Below, in pieces: positions 57,045 to 64,000 of a DNA stretch of 64,000 nt. The notes under the pieces were generated by a model, which saw nothing but the letters and a program-made list of their open reading frames with translations, was not told where the DNA came from and did not search any database. The number at the start of each line of letters is the position of its first letter. The first letter of the stretch is position 1. This stretch comes from JAENVU01 sp963756815 (GTDB lineage Bacteria > Actinomycetota > Acidimicrobiia > IMCC26256 > JAENVU01), in assembly GCA_963756815.1 (NCBI GenBank), contig CAVWPR010000002.1:62001-126000 (forward strand), written 5' to 3'. Position numbers and translations under genes: made by a program.

Positions 57045-58265
57045 TCACGTGCCGGGCTCGGGCTCGGGGATCTGCAGGCGACCCGCAGCCGATGCGTCCA
57101 TGGCGAGGCCGTGCTGCTCGCGCACGCGCGGGTCGGCACCGCTCCAGAGCAGCGCGAGCCCGGCGAGCGCGCAGATGGCGCCGGCGATGAATCCGCCGCG
57201 GTAGCTCGTCACGTCCACGACCGCACCGACGATGAAGGCGCCGAGGCCCTGCGACAGGTCGAAGAACGTGCTGAAGGTCCCGACCACCGCGGCTCGCTGG
57301 GACTCGTCGACGCCCACCAGCGCGAGCGTCATGAGGTTCGTGTACATCATCGCCATCCCGAACGCGAACACCACGGTCCCGACGACGAGTCCGGCCTCTG
57401 TCGGCCACGCCGCGATCACGATCATCGCCGTCGCCGCGCCCCCGAGGGCCAGCGTCCCGCCGCGCAGAGGGCCGAGGCGATCGGGCAGGCGCGCGCCGAA
57501 GACGCGGATCCCGAGGACGACGAGCCCGTACAGCAGGAAGAAGCCACCGACGTCGTGGATCCCGACGGTCTCGCCGTAGAGCTTCAGGAACGCCGTGTAG
57601 CCCGCGAGGGCGATCAGCCCCAGGAACATGGTGGTGCCGGGGATGATCGCGGCGCGGTGCAGCAGGGGCAGGCCCTCGGGCGGCGTCACGTCGGGCCGGG
57701 TCTCGCGGGTGAAGGTCGCGAGCAACGCCGCGACCCCCGCACAGGCCGCGCCGACGATCCAGACCGCGTCGAAGCTCCACGCCGACTTCACCGCCTCGCC
57801 GATCGCCGGTCCGAACGCCAGGCCGCTGTACACCGCCACCGACCAGTACGAGATCGCCTCGCCCCGACGGTCGATCGGCGCGAGGTCGGTGATCATCGTC
57901 GCCGCCCCCACGAAGAAGGCGGCTTCGCCGATGCCCCCCAGCAGCCGGAACCCGATCAGCACCGGGAGCCCGGTCGCGGTCACGTAGAGCAGCATCGAGA
58001 CACACACGACGGCCGCGCCACCGATCACGAGCGGCCGCCGCCCCCACCGGTCGCCGATGCGGCCGGCGAACGGTCGCAGCACCACGGCACCGAACGCGAA
58101 CGCGCCCACCGCCACGCCGATGCCGATGTCGTCGGCACCGAACTCGCGTCGCGCGAACACGGGAAGGACTGCGATCGTCGTTCCGAGCGCGATGAAGTAC
58201 AGCGTGCCGGAGAGCGTGACCAACGCGAACTGCGGGGTCACGAACCGGGTGCCCGAGCGCGCCAC
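57045..58265 (-). CDS. MFS transporter
   Basis: A 406-residue protein with 12 hydrophobic segments from GTG 58265. The MFS motif A is GRIGDRWGRRPLVIGG between helices 2 and 3, and a second copy is FGARLPDRLGPLRGG between helices 8 and 9. The family moves small molecules using a proton gradient; the substrate is unknown. It is 1 bp from the ferredoxin reductase gene and the same strand, so probably one transcript. Confidence 0.88.
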   Translation of the reverse strand: MARSGTRFVTPQFALVTLSGTLYFIALGTTIAVLPVFARREFGADDIGIGVAVGAFAFGAVVLRPFAGRIGDRWGRRPLVIGGAAVVCVSMLLYVTATGLPVLIGFRLLGGIGEAAFFVGAATMITDLAPIDRRGEAISYWSVAVYSGLAFGPAIGEAVKSAWSFDAVWIVGAACAGVAALLATFTRETRPDVTPPEGLPLLHRAAIIPGTTMFLGLIALAGYTAFLKLYGETVGIHDVGGFFLLYGLVVLGIRVFGARLPDRLGPLRGGTLALGGAATAMIVIAAWPTEAGLVVGTVVFAFGMAMMYTNLMTLALVGVDESQRAAVVGTFSTFFDLSQGLGAFIVGAVVDVTSYRGGFIAGAICALAGLALLWSGADPRVREQHGLAMDASAAGRLQIPEPEPGT

Positions 58266-58266
58266 C

Positions 58267-59463
58267 TCAGGGGTTCTCGGCCGCGAACGCGAGCGCAGCG
58301 TCGAACGCGGCCCGCTCGGCGATGAGCTTGCGGTACTGGATCACGCGGCGCGGCTGGGAGAACCCGAGCACACCCGAGATCCGTCCGCCGCGCTCGAAGA
58401 TCGCGACGAAGCGGTCGTCCCCGAGATCGCCGTGGACGACCTCCATGCGGTCCTCGCCACCGAAGCGGCCCGCACACTGGATCTTCACGTCGTACTGATC
58501 CGACCACACGAAGGGCACGGTCGCGAACGGTTCGGCGGCGTTGCCCGCGAGCAGCGACCGAGCCGCGTGGGTGCCCTGCTCCGCCGCGTTCGTCCAGTGC
58601 TCGATGCGCATGCGCTCGCCGTCGAACAACGGGTTCGGCCACTCGCACGCGTCCCCGGCGACGACGACGTCGGGCGCAGCGTGCAGCGTGGCGTCGCACA
58701 CCACGCCGTTCCCGATCGTCAGCCCGGATCCGGCGAGCCAGTCGGTGGTGGGCACGGCGCCGATCGCGACGAGCACGGCGTCGCACTCCACGACGCTGCC
58801 GTCGGCGAGGTCCACCCGCTCGACCCGCCGGTCGCCCGTGATCGCGTGCACCCCCGCGCCGAGCCGCAGGTCGACGCCGTGCGCATGGTGCAACCGGGCG
58901 AGCACCGCCCCGATGGCGGGCCCGACACCGCGCACCATCGGCTGGGGCAGCGCCTCGAGCACCGTCACCTCGCGCCCGAGCCCGCGTGCCGTCGCCGCGA
59001 CCTCGGCGCCGATGAACCCGGCGCCGACCACGCAGAGCCGGGCCCCGGCGTCGAGCACCGCGCGCAGTCGCTCGGCGTCGTCGGCAGTCCGTAGCGTGAA
59101 GACCGTGTCGAGGTCGGGCTGGTCGGGAAGGCGACGCGGGTGGGCACCGGTCGCGACGACGAGACCGTCGTAGGTGATCGAGTCGTCGCCGACGCCGACG
59201 GTGTGCGCGTCCACGTCGAGGTCGTGCGCGACGGTGCCCAACCTGAGATCGAGGTCGAGCTCCACGAGACCCTGACGACGCAGGACGATCCCGTCCCGGT
59301 CGCTCGCCCCGGCGAGGAAGTCCTTCGACAGCGGTGGCCGGTCGTAGGGCTCGGTCGGCTCGGCGCCGACGAGGATCAGCGGGCCGTCGTGACCCTCGCG
59401 TCGCAGCGCCTCGACCGCCCGCAGCCCCGCGAGGGAGGCCCCGACGACGACGATCCGATCCAC
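58267..59463 (-). CDS. FAD-dependent ferredoxin reductase
   Basis: A 398-residue protein from GTG 59463. It has an N-terminal FAD Rossmann motif VVVGASLAGLRAVEALR, the internal NAD-binding motif LCVVGAGFIGAEVAATARGL and FAD motif VVVAGDACEWPN. The C-terminal domain (FVWSDQYDVKIQCAGRFGG) is that of oxygenase-coupled ferredoxin reductases. It passes electrons from NAD(P)H to a ferredoxin. The ferredoxin is encoded 31 bp upstream on the same strand; together they are good partners for a P450, possibly the CYP125-like one. Confidence 0.92.
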   Translation of the reverse strand: MDRIVVVGASLAGLRAVEALRREGHDGPLILVGAEPTEPYDRPPLSKDFLAGASDRDGIVLRRQGLVELDLDLRLGTVAHDLDVDAHTVGVGDDSITYDGLVVATGAHPRRLPDQPDLDTVFTLRTADDAERLRAVLDAGARLCVVGAGFIGAEVAATARGLGREVTVLEALPQPMVRGVGPAIGAVLARLHHAHGVDLRLGAGVHAITGDRRVERVDLADGSVVECDAVLVAIGAVPTTDWLAGSGLTIGNGVVCDATLHAAPDVVVAGDACEWPNPLFDGERMRIEHWTNAAEQGTHAARSLLAGNAAEPFATVPFVWSDQYDVKIQCAGRFGGEDRMEVVHGDLGDDRFVAIFERGGRISGVLGFSQPRRVIQYRKLIAERAAFDAALAFAAENP

Positions 59464-59494
59464 GGCCGGTGGGGACGCGCGCGAATCGGCGGGA

Positions 59495-59686
59495 TCAGCC
59501 CTCGACCGTGATCGCCCCGGTGGGACAGGTGCGCGCCGCTTCCTCCACCTGGGGGCGGAGCGACTCGGGCGGCTCCTCCTGGAGGACGTACAGGAAGTTG
59601 TCGTCGCGCACCTCGAAGACCTCCGGCGCCGCGGCCATGCACACGGCGTTGCTCTTGCACTTGTCGAAATCGACGACGATCTTCAC
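59495..59686 (-). CDS. Small ferredoxin, 3Fe-4S type
   Basis: A 63-residue protein from ATG 59686 with GAGG upstream. Cysteines are Cys10, Cys16 and Cys54 in CKSNAVC ... CPTGAI. The position of the second cysteine in 4Fe-4S ferredoxins is Asn, so a 3Fe-4S cluster is expected, as in actinobacterial P450-associated ferredoxins. It is directly followed by the reductase gene, suggesting a dedicated redox pair. Confidence 0.92.
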   Translation of the reverse strand: MKIVVDFDKCKSNAVCMAAAPEVFEVRDDNFLYVLQEEPPESLRPQVEEAARTCPTGAITVEG

Positions 59687-59771
59687 GGTGGTCCTCCTGG
59701 CGTGCGACGTCCACGTGTGGTGCGGCGCGGCACCCTACCGGACGTGCGGGAAACCTGACTCCGGCGTCATA

Positions 59772-59786
59772 CTGACGGGCCGTCAG
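59772..59786. promoter_or_regulatory. Palindrome CTGACGGgCCGTCAG in a divergent promoter
   Basis: Perfect 7-bp arms with one central base, 25 bp upstream of the CoA ligase start and 85 bp upstream of the ferredoxin start. Size and symmetry fit a TetR-type operator. It does not match the KstR box, so another regulator is implied. Confidence 0.7.
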
Positions 59787-59811
59787 ATCCCTCCACAGTC
59801 AGGAATCGCCC

Positions 59812-61997
59812 GTGCCCGCGCGCCCTGCCGCCGACCGCGCCCCGCTCGACGTCTCCGGTCGCCCGCTCCACCTTCGTGACGTCGACCTCGACGCGTTCCT
59901 GCACCCGAAGACCATCGCGGTCATCGGCGCGTCGCAGCGTCCGGCCCGGCCCAACACCGCGATGACGAACAAGTTCGCGGCGTGGTCGAAGGCGAACAAG
60001 GCGAAGTTCTTCCCGGTGAGCCCGAACTACGACGAGATCCACGGGCACAAGGTGTACGCCACGCTGGCCGACGTCCCCGGCGACATCGACCTCGCGATCA
60101 TCCTCACCGGCAAGGCCGTCGACACGTACGAGGAGGTGCTGGCGCGCAAGGCCAAGTTCGCGGTGATCTTCGCGGCCGGCTTCAGCGAGACCGGGAAGGC
60201 CGGCGCTGCGCTCGAGCACCGGCTGGAGGAGCTCGTCGAGTCCGGCGACACCCGGCTGCTCGGCCCGAACACGAACCTCAACGCGTTCGAGAGCTTCCGG
60301 ACCGACCTCGACGGACCGTCGATCGCGCTCGTCACGCAGTCGGGTCACCAGGGCCGGCCCGTGTTCCAGGGCCAGGAGCTCGGCATCCGGCTCACGCACT
60401 GGGCGCCGACCGGCAACGAGGTCGACCTCGAGTTCGCCGACTTCGCGTCGTACTTCGCCGACCAGGACGAGGTCGGCGTCGTGGCCTGCTACATCGAGGG
60501 CTTCAAGGACGGCCGCACGCTCATGCTCGCGGCCGACCACGCCGCGTCGCTGAAGAAGCCGATCGTGATGGTGAAGGTCGGCCGCACCGACGAGGGCGCG
60601 TCGATGGCGCAGAGCCACACCGGCCATCTCACCGGATCCGACGCCATCACGAGCGCCGTGTTCCGCCAGTTCGGCGTCACCCGCGTCGACGGCCTCGACG
60701 AGCTGCTCGAGGTGTCGGCCGCGCTCGCCCGCACCCGCCCGAGCGCAGTGCCCGGCGTGGGCGAAGAAGGGCCGCGAGCCGGGCGTCTGCGTCTACGCGA
60801 TCTCGGGCGGCACCGGCGCGCACATCGCCGACCTGCTCGCCGACGCGGGCCTCTCGCTCCCCGACCTCACGAAGGTCCACGCAGAAGAAGCTGCACGACG
60901 GTCTCATCCCGTCGTACCTCCGGGTGAGCAACCCGGTCGACTGCGGCGGCCCGCCGGTGGCCGACGCACGCGGCCGTCAGATCCTCGACGCGATCATCGC
61001 CGACCCCAAGGTCGACATCGTCATCGTCCCGATCACCGGCGCGGTCGTCACCTTCTCGAAGCCGTTCACGCGTGACCTCGTCGAGGTCGCGAAGACCACC
61101 GAGAAGCCGATCTTCGTGGTGTGGGGTGCGCCCCCCGGCACCGACGACACCTTCTACTTCGCGCTGCTCGACGGCGGACTGCCCGTCTTCCGCACGTTCG
61201 GCAACTGCGTGAAGGCCGCACGCGCCTACGCCGACTACTGGCGGTTCGCCGCGCACCACCGGTCGCCGTTCGCCGACGCGCCGGTCGCGCCCCGAAAGGC
61301 GGCGAAGGTGGCGCGGGCGCTCATCCAGGAGGCCGAGCCCGGCACCGCCCTCTCGGAGTGGCAGTCCAAGCAGGTGCTCGCGGCGTACGGCATCACGTCG
61401 TCGAAGGACACGCTCTGCAGCTCGGCCGCCGAGGCGGTGCGGGCGGCCGACGCGACCGGCTATCCGGTGGTCATGAAGATCTCGTCGCCCGACCTGTTGC
61501 ACAAGAGCGACCTCGGTCTGGTGAAGGTGGGCGTCGCGACCGCCAAGGACGTCCGGGCGGCGTACGCCGACCTGATGAGGACGGCGAAGGCCGCGGGCGG
61601 TGCGAAGGTCCGCCTCGACGGCGTGCTCGTCAGCGAGATGGTCACCGGCGGCGTCGAGACCGTCGTCGGCGTGTCCCAGGACCCGCTGTTCGGCCCGGTC
61701 GTGATGGCCGGCCTCGGCGGCATCTTCGTGGAGGTGCTCGGCGACGTCACGTTCCGCGTGCCGCCGTTCGGCGACGACCAGGCCGTCGCGATGCTCGACG
61801 AGCTCGCCGGTTCGAAGATGCTCGACGGCGTCCGCGGCGCGAAGCCGGCCGACCGCGGCGCGCTGGTCGACGTGATCATGAAGGTCCAACGACTCGCCAT
61901 GGACCTCGCCGACGAGATCGGCGAGCTCGACGTGAACCCCCTCGTCGTCCGACCCAAGGGCGCGGTGGCGCTCGATGCCCTGATCGTGAGGAAGTGA
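59812..61997 (+). CDS. ADP-forming acyl-CoA synthetase, two frameshifts
   Basis: From GTG 59812 (MPARPAADRAPLDVSGRP). Domains in order: CoA-binding Rossmann (FLHPKTIAVIGASQRP), a succinyl-CoA-ligase-like flavodoxin domain (ALVTQSGHQGRPVFQGQEL; GPNTNLNAFE), and, past frame changes near 60762 and 60885 (each one extra base), the second ligase domain (SNPVDCGGPPVADA) and an ATP-grasp domain (YPVVMKISSPDLLHKSDLGL; AGLGGIFVEVLGDVTFRVPP). The phospho-His loop usually reads SGG; here it is SGHQG. It makes an acyl-CoA from an acid with ATP, giving ADP and phosphate. About 727 residues. Confidence 0.85.
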
Positions 61998-62833
61998 TGG
62001 ACACCGACACGCAGTCCGCGCTGGAGCAGGAGCTGACCGTCGAGCGTGACGGCGGCGTCCTGCGCCTCACCATCAACCGGCCGGAGGCGTCGAACTCGAT
62101 CCCGTACTACGTGCGCGACGGACTGATCGAGCAGTTCCGCGCCGCCCACTCCGACGTCGCGGTGCGCTGCGTCGTGCTGACCGCCGCCGGTGACCGCCAC
62201 TTCTGCACCGGATCGGACCTGCGCATCCGCCCGCCGATGGCGCCGAAGCCCGAAGGCGCACCCGACATGGTCGTGGGGAGCGCGTCCCACCTGATGCGCT
62301 CCGGGTTCCAGGCGTTGATGGAGAGCATCCAGGACTGCCAGAAGCCGGTGATCCTCGCCCTGAACGGCACCGCGGCCGGCGGGGGCGCCATGCTCACGCT
62401 CGCGGCCGACCTCGTGATCGCGTCCGACAACGCGCGCATCGTCGACGTGTTCGGCAAGCAGGCGCTGATCCCCGACGGCGGGTTCCTCTACCTGCTGCCA
62501 CGCATCGTCGGCGCGCACCGGGCGGCACAGATCGTGTTCCTCGGTGAGACGCTCTCGGCCGCCGACCTCGCCGAGCTCGGCATCGTCAACAAGGTCGTGC
62601 CGGCAGCCGAGCTGCGCGCCGCCACCGACGAGTGGGCGCAACGACTCGCGGCGAAGCCCACGAAGGTGCTCGGCTGGGCGAAGAAGCTCATGCACGACGC
62701 GAGCGAGAACCCGCGCACCGCGGTGCTCGAGGCCGAGGCGACCTACATCGAGCTGAACCTCGGCACCGAGGACGGCAAGGAGCGGATGGCCGCGATGATG
62801 GACAAGCGCGACCCCGTCTGGCGCGGGTACTGA
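61997..62833 (+). CDS. Enoyl-CoA hydratase/isomerase family protein
   Basis: A 278-residue crotonase from ATG 61997, whose A is the last base of the previous stop (TGATG). Oxyanion loops: VLTAAGDRHFCTGSDLRI and LALNGTAAGGGAMLTLAADL, then FGKQALIPDGGFLYLLPRIVG, where the usual catalytic Glu positions are replaced in part (IPDGG). So it may be an isomerase or hydrolase rather than a hydratase. It belongs to the acyl-CoA catabolic cluster. Confidence 0.85.
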   Translation: MDTDTQSALEQELTVERDGGVLRLTINRPEASNSIPYYVRDGLIEQFRAAHSDVAVRCVVLTAAGDRHFCTGSDLRIRPPMAPKPEGAPDMVVGSASHLMRSGFQALMESIQDCQKPVILALNGTAAGGGAMLTLAADLVIASDNARIVDVFGKQALIPDGGFLYLLPRIVGAHRAAQIVFLGETLSAADLAELGIVNKVVPAAELRAATDEWAQRLAAKPTKVLGWAKKLMHDASENPRTAVLEAEATYIELNLGTEDGKERMAAMMDKRDPVWRGY

Positions 62834-62836
62834 TCC

Positions 62837-63991
62837 ATGACGGCGCTTCGCGACCGCACTGCGGTCGCCGGCATCGGGCAGACCGCGTTCGGCAAGGGTC
62901 TCCCCGACACCGAGCTGTCGCTCGCGTGCCAGGCCGTGTCGATGGCGATCGACGATGCCGGCCTCGAGCCCTCCGACGTCGACGGGCTCGCGATGTTCTC
63001 GATGGAGGACGGCCGTGAGGTCGACATCGCGCGCAACGTCGGACTCGGCGACGTCACGTGGTTCTCGCAGGTGGGTTTCGGCGGTGGCGCCGGGTGCGGC
63101 GTCGTCGGTCAGGCCGCGATGGCGGTGGCCACGGGCCAGTGCAACGTGGCGGTGGCGTGGCGGGCCCGCAAGCGGTCGTCGGCCGCCAGCCGGCCGTGGT
63201 CGCAGGTGGCGGACCGGCTCGCCGGTCACCAGCAGTGGAGCCGGCCGTGGGGGGTGCTGCGACCCGTCGACGAGATCGCGATGCTCACGCGGCGCGCCAT
63301 GCACCAGTACGGCTACACCCGCGACCACCTCGCGAACGTCGCGCTCGCGTTCCGCAAGCACGCGAACCGCAACCCCGCCGCGACGATGGGCCACAAGGAG
63401 CTGACGCGCGAGCAGTACCTCGACGCACGATGGATCTCCGAGCCGCTCTGCCTGTTCGACAACTGCCTCGAGACCGACGGTGCGCTCGCGATCGTGATCA
63501 CGACCGCCGAGCGGGCCCGCGACCTCCCGCAGCCGCCGGCCTACATCCACTCGTTCGCGCAGAGCATCCCTCAGCAGCACCAGGTGATGACCAACTACTT
63601 CTGCGAGGACCCGCTGCTCGGTCCCGCGTGGGCGTGCGCGCGCCTGCTGTGGGATCGCAGCGACTTCCGACCCGCCGACGTGCCCGTCGCCCAGCTCTAC
63701 GACGCGTTCAGCCCGCTGATCCCGCTGTCGCTCGAGGGCTACGGGTTCTGCGAACGCGGCGAGGGCGGCGCCTTCACCGACGACGGCGCGCTCGAATGGC
63801 CCAACGGTCGTCTCCCCACGAACACGGCGGGCGGGGGCATGTCCGAGGCGTACGTGCACGGCTTCAACCTCGTGCTCGAGGGGGTCCGCCAGATCCGCGG
63901 CACGTCCACCAGTCAGGTCGCCGACGCGACGTGCTCGCTCGTCACGAGCGGCGAGGGCGTCCCCACCTCCGCCGTCCTCTTCCGGCGGTGA
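62837..63991 (+). CDS. ltp2: Ltp2-like steroid-CoA aldolase (SCP-x thiolase family)
   Basis: A 384-residue protein from ATG 62837 (MTALRDRTAVAGIGQTAFGK); Ltp2 of M. tuberculosis has 386. The thiolase nucleophile region is FSQVGFGGGAGCGVVGQAAM, without the classic CASG motif, and the C-terminal active-site region is NTAGGGMSEAYVHGFNLVLE. Ltp2 with the DUF35 domain of ChsH2 cleaves the last steroid side-chain intermediate to androstenedione and propionyl-CoA. The next gene starts at 63996 and would be the natural place for its DUF35/MaoC partner; it is outside the window. Confidence 0.82.
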   Translation: MTALRDRTAVAGIGQTAFGKGLPDTELSLACQAVSMAIDDAGLEPSDVDGLAMFSMEDGREVDIARNVGLGDVTWFSQVGFGGGAGCGVVGQAAMAVATGQCNVAVAWRARKRSSAASRPWSQVADRLAGHQQWSRPWGVLRPVDEIAMLTRRAMHQYGYTRDHLANVALAFRKHANRNPAATMGHKELTREQYLDARWISEPLCLFDNCLETDGALAIVITTAERARDLPQPPAYIHSFAQSIPQQHQVMTNYFCEDPLLGPAWACARLLWDRSDFRPADVPVAQLYDAFSPLIPLSLEGYGFCERGEGGAFTDDGALEWPNGRLPTNTAGGGMSEAYVHGFNLVLEGVRQIRGTSTSQVADATCSLVTSGEGVPTSAVLFRR

Positions 63992-64000
63992 GGGCATGAC

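Overview
This is a high-GC (roughly 70% by eye), gene-dense actinobacterial window, most likely from an uncultured or little-studied Acidimicrobiia-like lineage. The lineage is an inference from the base composition, the 13E12-type DUF222/HNH relics, a pyrophosphate-type phosphofructokinase signature, and a KstR-controlled sterol-catabolism block resembling mycobacterial/rhodococcal loci. Many genes are split by single-base frameshifts (glpK, HAD, GH16, flippase, sulfotransferase, deacetylase, DUF35, nitronate monooxygenase, LLM, ADP-forming CoA ligase). The conserved motifs simply continue in the next frame, so indel errors in the assembly are the simplest explanation for most. Two DUF222/HNH genes and an ankyrin gene look truly decayed.

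Layout. 0-17 kb is housekeeping and accessory genes: the start of dinB, a Nudix hydrolase, an O-antigen-ligase/TPR protein, tesB, pfk, glpK, a MerR regulator divergent from an AurF-like diiron oxygenase across a symmetric operator, plsC, an aminotransferase, a lipoprotein, a HAD phosphatase and two HNH relics. 15.6-41.3 kb is an extracellular polysaccharide/cell-surface locus. It holds a membrane-anchored Calx-beta/GH16 enzyme, then a tightly overlapping operon (APH-like kinase, flippase, Wzz with a dead BY-kinase domain, Alg14- and Alg13-like glycosyltransferase halves, Wzy polymerase, sulfotransferase), two large secreted beta-propeller/FN3 proteins, a NodB deacetylase, a GT2 enzyme, a LamG-like lipoprotein and the priming polyprenyl glycosylphosphotransferase. 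Two of these promoters share an identical inverted repeat and a third has a degenerate copy.

41.4-52.2 kb is a sterol side-chain block: two SCP-x-type thiolases, a double DUF35 protein, an acyl-CoA ligase, a CYP125-like P450, an EchA19-like crotonase, a thioesterase, a patatin, KstR itself and a nitronate-monooxygenase-like flavoprotein. Three KstR-type boxes sit at the promoters of the ligase, of the P450/crotonase pair and of kstR. 52.2-59.7 kb holds an LLM oxidoreductase, a ROK kinase, small conserved proteins, a PimB-like mannosyltransferase, an MFS transporter and a ferredoxin reductase with its ferredoxin (plausible P450 partners). 59.8-64 kb begins another acyl-CoA block: ADP-forming CoA ligase, crotonase and Ltp2-like aldolase.

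The most unusual signal is structural. At three unrelated places (dinB, DUF35 and LLM starts) the start-codon region has been tandemly duplicated with unit lengths of 41, 92 and 14 bp. All are 2 modulo 3, so each copy is a tiny ORF whose stop overlaps the next start as ATGA or GTGA. This makes chains of coupled minicistrons leading into the real gene.
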